Below, one piece after another: positions 10,860 to 22,112 of a stretch of 64,000 nucleotides of DNA. Under the pieces are notes generated by a model. It saw nothing but the letters and a program-made list of their open reading frames with translations. It was not told the origin of the DNA and ran no database searches. Source of the DNA: Lindgomyces ingoldianus (lineage: Eukaryota > Ascomycota > Dothideomycetes > Pleosporales > Lindgomycetaceae); assembly GCF_010093535.1 (NCBI RefSeq), contig NW_022985219.1, forward strand, positions 62,001 through 126,000, written 5' to 3'. The position numbers were made by a program, and so were the translations under genes. The stretch's first letter is position 1. Each line of letters starts with the position of its first letter.

Positions 10860-13440
10860 CAGGGACCAAGAAGCTTCCATAACCTGACCCACTGTTACGG
10901 AAATGAATCAAAGACACTAGAGATACGAGCAATTGGACGAGTACAAGAGAAATGACGATGACGACACGATCGAGGAATTGAAGATGAGATGTGTGCTGAA
11001 GAGACGTATGCTAACATTTCTAGGGAGTGCAAAGGGCAGCGCTAACTTTGGCAGAGGAAATTATGGTAGGGTTGAATGGATTGGCGAGAAGAATGGGGGC
11101 GAGGATGATGAGAACGATTGAGAAGATGACTGAGAAGACGGCCGAACGCGACAGACAAGAGGTGTGTTCTGAAATGACGAGGAACCATCAAGTAGGATAA
11201 GGCGATACTCCAAGCCGCCTACCGACGAAAATGTAACTGTAAGGTTGACCGGATGACACCAACGCAAAAGTAGGGAGGGGAGCCTAGGAATGATGATGAG
11301 AGGAACGCAAGTGAGACGGACGGTTGAAGACGAAGTTGGCGAGCAAAACCAGGGTGTAGGATGATACACAATCCTATGGATATTGGACAATGAAGTGCAA
11401 CAAGTCACACGAGGCATCAAGGAAGTAGAAGACACGGTAATGATGACGAGTAACACGATAGTGAAGGATACGCAACGCCATAGGCATTGGACAATGAAGA
11501 TTCACGAGCAATGGGAAAGCATAGAAGCGGAAGACTAGGCGCAATCTGAGCAAGGAGGTCAAGACAAATGGAAAGCAGAAAAGGCGCGGGATGATAGGAA
11601 GAGCTCGTAAAGGCGGAACGGGACTAAGGATGAAGGGACTCACTATGAGATGCACAAGACCAAATGACTCCTCGGGCGATTCCGAAGACCAACTGACTTA
11701 CAATGTAGATTCAACGACTAAACGGCTTTCCTTACCAATCCGAAATCCAGACGGCCGACCATGCTAAACCTAATTCTGAATGAATTGGCTAAGGCTTGAT
11801 CGACCCGCAGAAACCAAGAAGGCTGGCAGAAACGAATGGGATGGCAAAATTAGAGGGAGGCTAAAGTGTCTATGCGTTTGAACTAGGCGAACTTGAGAAG
11901 GACGAAGAGACTCGTAAAAAACAAAGGGATCCAAAAAGAAAAAAGAGATTGAAAATGGCTCGCGGGCGGGGAATGCGGTTGAGAAGAGCGAAAGAAATAT
12001 AGGATGGAAGATACTGGAAATAGCTGGATGGCAGGAACGAGGGAAGAGTGAAGGGAATAGTGGACTCGAGCGGTAAGACAACACAAGCGGAAGACCAGAG
12101 ACTGGAAGCTCCAAGTCAATTACGGGTGAAAAAACAGCATTTTGCCAGATACTGAGCGACCCAAAGACTAGGGAGAAGACGCATGAAAGACTAGATACTT
12201 GAAAACACCGACACGAGCTGGAGGAACTCACCTGCTAGAAAAGAGTGGATGTCGGAAACGACTGAACACGCGCAAACACAAGCTTAGTTTAGAGGAACTC
12301 ACTTGCTCAGAAAGACTGAATGCTTGCAAACTCCAACTGGATCTGGGAATTCACCTGCTAGGAAGACGGGTAGTTTGAAAGGGCTAACGAGAGAGAGCAC
12401 TAAATGCGCCAAAAGAATCAAATGCCGCAAAACGACCAACTCAACTTACCTACGTCTGATGGCTCAAAGGACTGGATAGAGTTGAGAAGATATTACCGAA
12501 CTAAATACGATGAAATGACGCGAGGAGGGAATGCATCAAATGGTGGAAAGAGCTGATGCGACGGAGGAAGATCGACAGCTAACAACCGCTGATGGCATGA
12601 GGGAGACCGAAAAGCGACGAGGATAGCAAGAACGAACGATTAAAGCGAGCTCGAGCCGAAAAGAAACGACGAAGACAGGGACGACGAGACCGAAGCAACG
12701 AAAACAAGGGTAAAGAAAGCGACGATCGACGAGCAGTGAACTATGTGGAGCGCAACGACACTAACTAGCTAGAAAGTAAATGCTCGAAATCGACCTAGGT
12801 TCAACTAGACGGTTAGCCCAAGTCTGGAAGGCCAACATGCGGTTGACAAGTGATCAAGGGGTTGTTTTTTATTAGCAAAAAGAGCCAAAAAGAAGAGTCC
12901 AAGCTTGATGGTAGAGGGTAATGGATATCGAGATCATCGATGACTAAAGGAAGTTCGATGAGGGGTCAAAGTTAGCTTGTAGGAGTCGGAGAAGAGGAGC
13001 GGAAAACGGACATGGTATACCAACACGAGAATGACTACGGAAAACGAAAAAGAAGGATTACTAGAAAAAGTCTTGGAAAAAGTCTGCCTAGAAAGGTGAG
13101 AATGGGGGGATCAATGGATAGGAGAATGATGATTGCTCAGAGAAGATAGACTGTAAGAAGTAAATGAGAAAGAAAAGAGCTAAGTAGAATGGGGGGATGA
13201 AAAAAGCAGGATGAATGGAGAGGAGCAGATTCGCACGAGAAAAACAAGAGGACGGATACGAGAACAGGAGCTGAGGGAGAGGACGACAAGAGCAGAGCGC
13301 TGAGAGCAAAACGAGGAAAGCAAGAATAATCAGCATAAAACGATGTAGAACGACGGCAACGGACGGAACGGTGAACGACGGTTTGAGTGATGCAAAGGGG
13401 AAGAAGTAGGGACTAGCAATAACAAACCAGAACCTTACCG
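10860..13440 (+). other. 2.5-kb purine-rich (A/G) plus-strand block
   Basis: From about 10860 to 13440 the plus strand is dominated by A and G (GAAGA, GACGA, GAGGA, GGAAAG words) and poor in T. Minus-strand frames are consequently Ser/Pro/Leu/Phe-rich with no domain pattern and are better explained by the base skew than by genes. Short imperfect repeats recur: a TTGGACAATGAAG word appears at about 11385 and again about 100 nt later, and a GAACTCACCTGCT word appears three times near 12.2-12.4 kb. No transposase, RNA gene or coding exon is recognisable. It may be a decayed satellite or repeat array. Confidence 0.6.
12221..12384 (+). repeat. Diverged direct repeats (GGAACTCACCTGCT motif)
   Basis: Three related units begin at 12221, 12292 and 12345. 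They share GAGGAACTCACCTGCTAGAA with substitutions (second copy ACTTGCTCAGAA, third copy GGGAATTCACCTGCTAGGAA), followed by similar AAGA..G.ATG..GCAAA text. Unit spacing of about 71 and 53 nt shows that indels have accumulated. Confidence 0.5.
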
Positions 13441-16167
13441 TCCGGTAGAATACCTAGCTAGCTAGGAGGCGTACACCCAGAGCTTCCGATTGTACTAGTG
13501 GACATGGTCAAATCGACCTCGAGGGCGGCGTCTGGTGTAGTGGAGACTTGCGATATTGATGCTGGCGATGACGAAGGTGAACAGATGCTGCATCAGGTGG
13601 TCAGGTGGTCCATTTTCGAGAGGAAAAATCTACAGTCGCCCTCAGCATTGAGAAGAGCACTATCGGCTCAGCCGTTTGCACTTAGCTTGAATGGTGCTCG
13701 CTTCACGAAGACTGTCCTGGGATCGCAATTCACCAAAGGCCGGATTCTGCCGAAGTATTGCCGACAATGCTTTGCATGGTGTTGAGGGCACGTGGACAGC
13801 CAGGCGTTGCGTCAAGAGAAGTCCAGGTCCTTGTAGGACGATCGCGTACTAGGTTGTGAAGAGGGCGTGTGATCCAAGGGTTCCAAGTAAGCGACATTGC
13901 TTAGATGCCTGGACGGGTGAAGGCTTTTGGGCGAGTTTCGTGGTCAGCTGAAGACTTGTTGCATTCTTAGAGGGGACCTTCGAGACGCGTGAGGTTGCTC
14001 TCCAGAAGGCTCATATCGCAGAGCAAGAGAATCTATTTCCGTTTGCTCGGTTGTCGTGGTGTTGGGGAATGAGAGGCGGAAGGAAGGACTTGCTAACACC
14101 AAGCAGCCTTCAGCACGAGCTTTCTTTTCACGCCGAGCTTCAGGGGCGACGCTAGACCTTGCGATGGGATTGGTGAGCTTACCCGAGTTGCCGTTGAGGG
14201 AGGGAAGGGCCTGATGGGGCGGTCCTCGCTGGCTGTCGCCGGTCCTCGACATCTGGCGCAGCCTTCACCCTCATCAACGCTGGCGGCAAGACGATTGGGG
14301 TTTTAGGGGCTCCAGGGCCTCACCGAGAAGCTTGAGATTGGTCTCAGGATGCTTCGCGGCTGCTTCAATCAGAACTGCTGGGGAGTGATGGTGTGAGTGG
14401 GGAAGGAGTGGGAGAGTGGGGAAGAGCACACATGGACTCAGGAGGCGGCCCGTCGCCACAGGAGGCCGGAAGGTCCCCAAATTGACTACAGGTCATCTCG
14501 TCGACATGATGAAGATTCTACGGTCCTTGGGATGTCGGCAGGTGGGTGGAGTGGGCGACGGGAGGGTGGGCCATGGGTTGAAGTTGGGGAGGGACGCGTC
14601 CACGATATTGGAGGAGCGTGCCAAGCCTCTCAGCCAACAAACATCCCTTCTTCACCCGCAAGCTTATTACCTCCTGTAGACTATTCTTCTGGTCTTCGGA
14701 ATATATGGATATTCCTCAATGGCCTCATTTTACCCTCTCGAGCTAATAGCCAGAGAGCAGAAGGGGGTTGGGGTTAGAGTGAACCTACGACAGGGTACCT
14801 ACCACACCTGGATCGCCCCGCCCACACCACCGCCACAGCTCGGCCGGAGCCGCTGCAACGGCCTGCAACGGCCTGCAACGATCTTGCCACATCTTCTCAT
14901 TCTCCTAGACCATGTCTAGGGTGTGGAGGAGGCTTGCCCGGCCGACAGGAGTCTTAAGACTGATCTACTACCGCCCGTTGCTCTCTGGGCGAGCAAACAC
15001 CTCTCTTATCCCACCAACATGCTCCGCTACCTTCTTAGGTCATCAAAACGAGCGATGCACAGACCCTAGACACCCTAGACCTACACCTGAGTCTCATGGG
15101 TCGCAAGCCTCACGCCTAGAGCTACGCTAGAGCACTAGACGCACAAGTACGACGAATAACAGGCGGATATGCACCTCTCGCAAGCCCCACAAACAATTGG
15201 AGCTGTGGGGCATATATCTAGCTGAGATAGAGGCTCTGGGCATGGCAGATTGGGTTGTCCAGCTTTCCAGACCGTTGCACAGCCCAGAGAACGAACCAGC
15301 GCCTGCGAGCAGGAACCCAGGGTCGCCTATGAAAGCCTTTTCCCCGAAACGAAGGAAGCATATAATCACAAGTCTGGTAATGGGAGAATACTTGTATTTG
15401 AGACGGAGCACACTACAACACCGGCGGAGATTTCAAACATGGGGTAAGCCAGGGTGCAAGCACCGGCTAGGGTGGAAACGCCCTTCACTCGATAGCATGG
15501 AAGGCATATAGATCAGTGCTAAGTAAGGATATCCACAAAGATGCAAGAGTCGGTTTGCCTCCCGTAAATGGTGCTTGTACGGCAAGTAGGCATGGCCATC
15601 TCAGTACCTTCCCAGTTTTCATTTCGTCCTTTCATCAACAGTATTTCCACTCATTGACTTGTCTCAGAGATAGTAAAACCTCGCACTCTTCAATTTGTCT
15701 GCTCTGCAATTCTCGCTTTTCACAATCCGCGTAGCATTCACCCTGTCGTCTGGAAACACGAAACCCTCACGATATCACGTGATAACCTCAACGAAATATC
15801 AATGGATGCCTTTACCGTTGACTTCCCGGGCTGGAATGCATGGAGCGTTTTCCCATACTGGTGCATGTGGAATGAAACTCCCATTACGTCAGGATAGGAT
15901 AACCCCACCCTCGTTGCAACAGCTCCAGTCAATGCTTGTCAAAATCCCTGCACAAATCAATCTATGCCTCTTGGCATTCACATCTCATGGCTATACCCGC
16001 GACAATGACCATTTCCTCCAATATAATATTCGGGCTACGGTCCCCCGATCCAAACATTGAATCGTCGTTGGGCGCAATTCTTCCGAGAACCATGGCATGG
16101 ACCTTTTATAAACCTGGTTCAGTAGCCCAGATGCGTTTCGAAACGTTTGTGCGACCTCTTGAACATC
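13441..16167. other. Gene desert, last part
   Basis: No supported gene. It contains a small run of 10-bp tandem units (CCTGCAACGG type) at about 14851-14880. The final 200 nt before the GH43 start would contain that gene's promoter. Confidence 0.5.
14851..14880 (+). repeat. 10-bp tandem repeat, three units
   Basis: Two exact copies of GCCTGCAACG are preceded by a copy differing at its first two bases. Confidence 0.7.
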
Positions 16168-17686
16168 ATGCGGTTCCTTCAAACATGTGCGGCGCTTGGG
16201 CTGCTGGCTTCAGCAGCGGATGCAACCCTCCAGATCATCCCAGGTGCAACATGGACTGCGGTAAGTATTCAGACTTGAAAATTGTACACTTAGCTGACTT
16301 GGCCCGCTAGACTAATACCGGGAAGCATATTCAAGCACATGGCGGTGGCATAATCAAGGTTGATAACACCTACTACTGGTAAAATCCTTCTGTATAATAC
16401 TTCCCTACCCCAAGCACTTACATTCTCAGGGTCGGCGAGGACAAGACCGATGGATCCGCCTTTCAAAACGTCAACTGCTACTCATCCACTAACCTTGTTG
16501 AGTGGAAATACGAAGGTGCGATACTTACCCGGCAAGGATCCGGCGATCTTGGACCAAGTCGTGTAATCGAACGACCAAAAGTCATCTACAACAAGAGCAC
16601 AAAACAGTATGTGGCGTGGATGCATATTGATAGCTCAAACTATGGAGAAGCGAAAGCCGGTGTCGCGACAGGAAGCTCAGTCTGCGGCACGTATTCATAC
16701 AAGGGTAGCGTCAAGCCGCTAGGCTTTGAAAGCCGAGATATGGGCTTGTTCGTCGATGATGATGAGAAGGCTTATTTGCTTACTGAGGACGTGAGTTCTT
16801 GTCTCTCCCTTCCCCATGTATTCGCAAAATACATAGGCCACCCCTCACGCTAAACACCCCGCAGCGCAAAAACGGTCTCCGCATTGACCTCCTCTCCGAC
16901 GATTACCTCACCGTTAAGTCCAACACCTACTTGTGGAAAGACTCCATCGAAGCCCCCGCTATGCTCAAGAAAAACGGTGTCTACTTCATGTTCGGCTCCA
17001 AACTCACCGGCTGGGATCCCAACGACAACGTCTACAGCACCGCTTCGAAGATCTCCGGGCCCTGGTCCTCATGGAAGAGTTTTGCAGACTCTGGCTCTAA
17101 GACGTACACAAGCCAGACGAACTACATCTTGCCTATGGGCGATGATGCCATTTACATGGGTGATCGATGGGTCAGCTCGAATCTCATGCGGAGTACATAC
17201 GTGTGGCTGCCGCTGCAGATCTCGGGCACTACAGCGAGTATGAAGAATGCTGTGAACTGGGTCCCAAACGCCTCCTCCGGGTCTATGACATCTGGGCCTT
17301 CAGAAAATTCCTATGAAGGCGAGTCTGCAGAGCTCAGTGGGGGCGCAAAGACAGTATCGTGTTCGACATGCTCTGGCAAAAATGCAGCCGGCTATATTGG
17401 AGGGTCTGAGACTGGGACGGCATATTTTGCGAGTGTGAGTAGTTCCGCTACTACTAGAAGCACGATCCGGATAAAGTATAGGAATGGTGATAAGAGTCAG
17501 CGGTTTGCGGATGTTAGTGTGAATGGGGGTGCAGCACAGAGAGTGGCGTTCTTGCCGGATAGTGGGAACGATCCTGACAGTAGTAGTTTTCATGCGGATT
17601 TGAAGAGTGGGACGAATACTGTGAAGGTTAGTATGGCTGGGAGTTGGGGCCCGGATATCGACCGGTTAATGGTGCCTAGTTCGTAA
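16168..17686 (+). CDS. GH43 exo-beta-1,3-galactanase-like enzyme with CBM35
   Basis: A secreted glycosidase predicted to release galactose from the beta-1,3-galactan backbone of arabinogalactan proteins. The exons are 16168-16260, 16311-16378, 16430-16790 and 16865-17686. The three introns have clean GT..AG ends, and each junction keeps the family reading (YYWVGEDKTDG spans intron 2). The spliced product is 447 aa. Residues 1-19 form a signal peptide. The five-blade GH43 domain runs to about residue 305, with GGGIIKV, RDMGLFVDDD and SIEAPAM; the Glu of SIEAPAM is the expected general acid. CBM35 follows from about 315 (YEGESAELSGG ... NTVKVSMAG). In the galactanase subfamily (GH43_24) the usual Asp base is absent and a Gln has been proposed to serve; the Gln of YTSQTNY is the candidate here. 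Family is firm; substrate is inferred from the architecture. Confidence 0.9.
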
Positions 17687-17981
17687 ATAACGAACTCTGC
17701 TCTTTTGACGAGAAATTCAGGTTCTCTATAAACAAGAATGCACGTACACTCTCCTACACTCCCTTCGATCGGTTTTAGGAAGCGATATTGTGCTTGGTAT
17801 CTTGATCTTCCAATTGAGGATATGATCTGGGGATGCAGCTATAGTAGTGAGGCAGTGGTAGGAAGCAGCCGCGTTAGAACTAAAATGGACTAGCGCCACA
17901 AAGTCAAGTGAACCTCAACGAGCTGGATTCACCACTTCCCTTTCACCGCTGACCGTCGTGGCACGAATCAACCGTGCAATA

Positions 17982-18920
17982 ATGTCCTTCCAACAGGACA
18001 TGGACGAATTTGACATATACGACCCTTGCGGCTCATCTCAAAGTGGAAACAATGCTGCATTCCTCGATTGGCAGGTGGTAGGCAGACGCCTTCGAAGCTG
18101 GACTCGCAGTCGTTTCCCGGCCAGGAATGAGGGCAGGTCCAACAACGATGTGAATACAGTGTAGTTAAAGCTTTGTAGTTGCTGTGCTGACCATGTCTTG
18201 TAGATACCAAGCCCTGAGAAACTACCCCAGAAATACGCCGGCTTCTTTCACTGCGAGCTTGCCGCCCGACCGGAATCTGTACAAGGAACCAAGGTCTCTT
18301 TCCTGAATCTACCTGGCGAGCTACGAAATGATATTTATTGCTTTCTCATCTATCCGCACCACAACATGCTTTTGGTTGTCTTCCAAACCAGTCCAAGAGA
18401 TATCTTCCGATCGCTACTTCGCTCACCGATATTCCGTGTCAATCGACAGATCCGAGCTGAAGCCTTCTCTTTCCTTTGTGGCACGAAGAAGTTCCGGATC
18501 ATCAATGCTCCGTGTGCCGAAACCTTCCTTCGTTACATTGGCCCAGTCGGTAGAATGAACCTGGCGAATATTACTCTTATGCTATCCGTCTTCGTTGACT
18601 TGAACCTCGGTCAGGCTGAAGGTTTCTTCCGATTTCTACGAGAAGCGAATCACTTGCGACACTTCCATTTGGAAATCGACATGTACATCACTGATCAAAA
18701 GCATGACAATGCCAAGTGGGACTTTTTGCAACGGATCGAATCTGCTCTACATAACATCGAAGGACTTAGCCTGACTTGGAGCATGATCTTGAGATTAGTG
18801 CCAGACGACGACATCAACCGACTGGGCGATATGTTTGTACGGATGGAAGAGATTTTCGGGAAAGAGAATAGGAGAGGTGGGAGGGCCTGGGAGGCAGACG
18901 GGACTGAGATTAAGACTTGA
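17982..18920 (+). CDS. Hypothetical protein with F-box-like/2EXR-type motif
   Basis: Two exons, 17982-18149 and 18204-18920, with a 54-nt intron (GTGAAT...TTGTAG, branch point GCTGAC), give 294 aa. The ATG at 17982 is the first in frame. The segment FLNLPGELRNDIY matches the LPxELRNxIY opening common to many fungal F-box-like and 2EXR-type proteins of unknown function. Downstream sequence (FRVNRQIRAEAFSFL, then Leu-rich helices) fits that class. These are typically intracellular, and some bind Skp1. No signal peptide or membrane segment is seen. The last 387 nt before the next gene show nothing. Class assignment is moderate; function is unknown. Confidence 0.7.
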
Positions 18921-19307
18921 CAACTCATCAAAGAGATGAGCAATCAGCATAGCCCTATGAGCGGATCAGGGGCTCGACAAAGACGGATGGTTCTCGGATA
19001 GTCCAAGTACCACATTTTGTTTCCTTGATTTCTTTTGATCATCTTATAGCGCGATTTTCATTTCCAGATTCCTCAATACTATATACATCACTGTCAGGCG
19101 ATTAATATCCTTCCGTCCTGTATGCAAAGGCCTAAGAGTATCAGGAGCGCCCTTCTATGACTTCTAATAGGTAATATGTATCAATTAAAACGATCTGAAT
19201 ACTTCATACGTACTATCAAGACGGAATTCACTTTATTTCAAGAGAATTAGGACGTAATTGAGCTAGGGGTACTCTAAAATATGCAATACACAACAAGTCA
19301 AATTTTG

Positions 19308-20710
19308 TCAACAAGGTTGATACTTTGTCCCGAGTTTGGCGTTCCGCAGTAACATCTCAAAATACGCCTGGTTCCACTCCCCCTTCTCTGGACTCGGCTG
19401 AAATGCATCCACTTTCCCACAGAAACTCTCATAAGTCCTCGATGTCGCATCACTCGTCCCATCACTCTCTCCACCCCATTTCACCCACACAAAGGCATCC
19501 GCCCATTCATCACACGTATCCGTCCCTGGCCGACGACCGAATCCTGCTCCATTGACATTACACCAATCTCCCCATTCCTTACGGATACCTTGTACGCCCG
19601 ACCGACTCGTGTCGGTGATAGAATGTCTAGGCATGCCAGTTTTCTGGAGCTCCTTACCTAGCAAGAGGATGTATCTTTTCTCGTTGTGGGCTTCGTTCGT
19701 AGGCTCTGCATCCGGATCCGCGAAGTATTCACCTGGAGAAAGATCCCTATTATACTATCAGCCTCCGCAGGTCTCAAACTGTCAATAAAATTCAGAAAGA
19801 AAAACGTTACCAAGAATTATAGCCAGCAACATTCGTAGCCAAGCCTCGGAACTGCGAAGGACTACCAGCAGCTTTATACGTGTCCGCGAGTTCTTGAGCA
19901 GCCGATTTAAGTATGTAACGCCAGCCGAGCAAGCCGCCGTGTGCACCGTCAAGATACATAACGACGTTTGGCAAATTGAGGTTGCGGAGCGCGTACGGCA
20001 CATTTTGGCGATAAGAGTCTACAACGTGCTTGCATGAGCTTGTGTTTACATTCGGTACGACATTTCCAACGACACCTGGCTCGATGATTAAAGCGAAAGC
20101 CGTGTTTGGATAGGATTTTAAGATCTTGACGATTGCTAGATATTGCATATCAGCACACGTAACTTCATAATTAGGGGGGCCAGAGGGAACTTCTTACGAT
20201 CAATATAATCCGCAGAATAAGAATATGGTTCCATTGGTGGCTTAACCTCAATAGGCAGGCATTCGTGGTAAGGAAGGCCTGAAATGACGAGGCCGAGGAC
20301 GTTCTTGCATGGGACGTCTTTGACCGCTTGCTCGATTTTTGGAATCTGGGATTGACCCTCGCTAAATGCAGTTGCTGTTAGCTTCTCTCTGAGAATTATG
20401 GGTGTGGTTTTCTGGGAGCTTACATCCATACGAATGTTCCATAGGTTGCAACTTGTAACGCTTTGTTTTTTAAGTCGGCGTTGGTAACGTTGATGGCAGC
20501 CGTCGCGGCCTCGATTTTCGTTCGCCAGTCAATGCTCGGGTGGAGTGTGTAGTTCTTCCAGATATTGGTGCTGGCATTTAGGAATACCGAGGCTTCGCAG
20601 GCGTTGAGGTTCTGTTCTCTTCGGTTCGTCAATCTTGTTATGGTTGGAATTATGGACGCGTTAGTCTCAAGTAGGAGCAACACCGCAACGGTTGCAATGA
20701 ACTTCATCAT
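19308..20710 (-). CDS. Divergent GH6 (cellobiohydrolase-like) protein with altered active site
   Basis: A GH6-fold secreted protein in four exons: 20710-20424, 20361-20198, 20135-19811 and 19746-19308. The introns are 62-64 nt and every junction restores GH6 family text. The product is 404 aa with a signal peptide at about residues 1-18 and no CBM1. Family landmarks are TYGTFVW, NVVMYLDGAHGGLLGW, GLATNVAGYNSW, WGDWCNVNGAGFG and DAFVWVKWGGESDGTSD. Compared with Trichoderma Cel6A, recalled from general knowledge, the acid/base Asp221 position (IEPD) is Gly (IIEPG). The Asp175 position (DRDC) is Glu (YHEC), and the Tyr169 position is Ser. Classical cellulase chemistry is therefore doubtful. It could be a cellulose-binding pseudoenzyme, an enzyme of different specificity, or a decaying gene. 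The frame is fully intact. Confidence 0.88.
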
Positions 20711-22112
20711 TTTTCACCAGTCTCAAATGAACCTTTTCTCACAGGGCTACTCTATGAAGAGGCTTCGTTATACTTAAATACACCGTCTCTCTCACGATTT
20801 TGAAATCTCGCGCCGCAACCAAGCCTGCAAAGAGTTTAGCCTGATACGCTGCTCTAATATATAAACATCTGGTCATGTCCTAAACACATATTAATGTCTT
20901 ACTTATTTATTTAAGAGGATGAATGTAATTGCAGACTCGCACGAGAGCGAGTTGGAGTTCCTTGGGGGGGTGTTTTGGGCTGTTAGCATTTGCGGGTTTG
21001 GGTATACGATACTATGCGGAGCTATTGCTAGGTTAAGACATCGCTTAGGGTAGATGGCGTGCATTCACATCCTGGGAGCCCTATTAAGAGTTCCCACTGA
21101 CACATTCCATCCAATTACTTAAAATTCCCCATTCCCCCTGTTACTATCCTCCTTAGCCCTACGGAGGGTCCGCACTCCCAATGAACTTTCCCCCTCCTTG
21201 GCTCTAAGGCCGAGATGCGTACCCGCGCTTCCGCTTCTTTATAGCACAATCAGACCATCTCGGCTAAAAAGGAGAAAATAATGTCGCTTTCCGATGGCGA
21301 GTTTAAGAAGAGCATTCAGAATTTGTACCCTGTGGCAGTGCGGGACTAATGTCTAGCCCACGCTACAGAAATGACGTAGAATGGTATGTAAACCCTGCCA
21401 TCAGCGCCTCTCGGCCTTTGATGATGGTAGAGGGGATGCTCTCAGACATCTTCATTAAGTTTGAAACGAACTTGTTGTCCCGAGGAGTTGATACTTCGCG
21501 ACAACACTTTGGTCTTGTTGACGCGATTGCCACCGTTTCTCTGGATAATTCCCAGCCTCTCTTCTTTGTTCCTGCGTATGCATTCTGGCACACAACCCGG
21601 CCCTCAAATCATTGCTACGCAGGCGGTGGTATAGGTTGATTGATTCACATCTAGTCTTCCATTTCTAGAATTCTCTTCTGGGATGGTCCTCTCGCCCTAC
21701 TCTCAGCCACAGGCATAGCATCTGTTAGCTAGATGTTGCATACAAGGGCGATGCTAGGATTCCTAATAGTTCTAATGTTGAGTAAACTATAGTAGCTTGA
21801 TGAAGACACTGAAAGCTGAAGCAATGGAATACTAGGGCCATTCGTCGAAGACCACGTCTGGGTCAAAATGCGGAAGAGGAAGAATGCCCATTGCGAAAAC
21901 GACAAGTAAGCTAGTGTTGGTGTGGGAGGCAGGTTACATGGCGGTGATATTGAGGTTGTTGGAATCGAAAGTGTTCAGTAGCTCGGGATGGGACGAGACT
22001 CATAGAATACGCGGTCTCAGTAGCAAAGAAAAGAAGGCTCCTCTTGCGAAGGCTATTTTACTAGAGCGGTCTTAGCGTGAAGCGTAGCCATTAAATTATG
22101 CTGATCAGTATT
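20711..22112. other. Intergenic stretch
   Basis: No supported gene. A TATA-like TATTTAAG (minus strand, near 20778) lies about 65 nt upstream of the GH6-like start. The rest is AT-rich with short frames only. Confidence 0.5.

Noticed and set aside
11061..13336. Several minus-strand frames of 80-150 codons rich in Ser, Leu, Pro and Phe
   Set aside because: They follow from the purine-rich opposite strand, show no domain, signal or splice structure, and occur throughout the skewed block in several frames.
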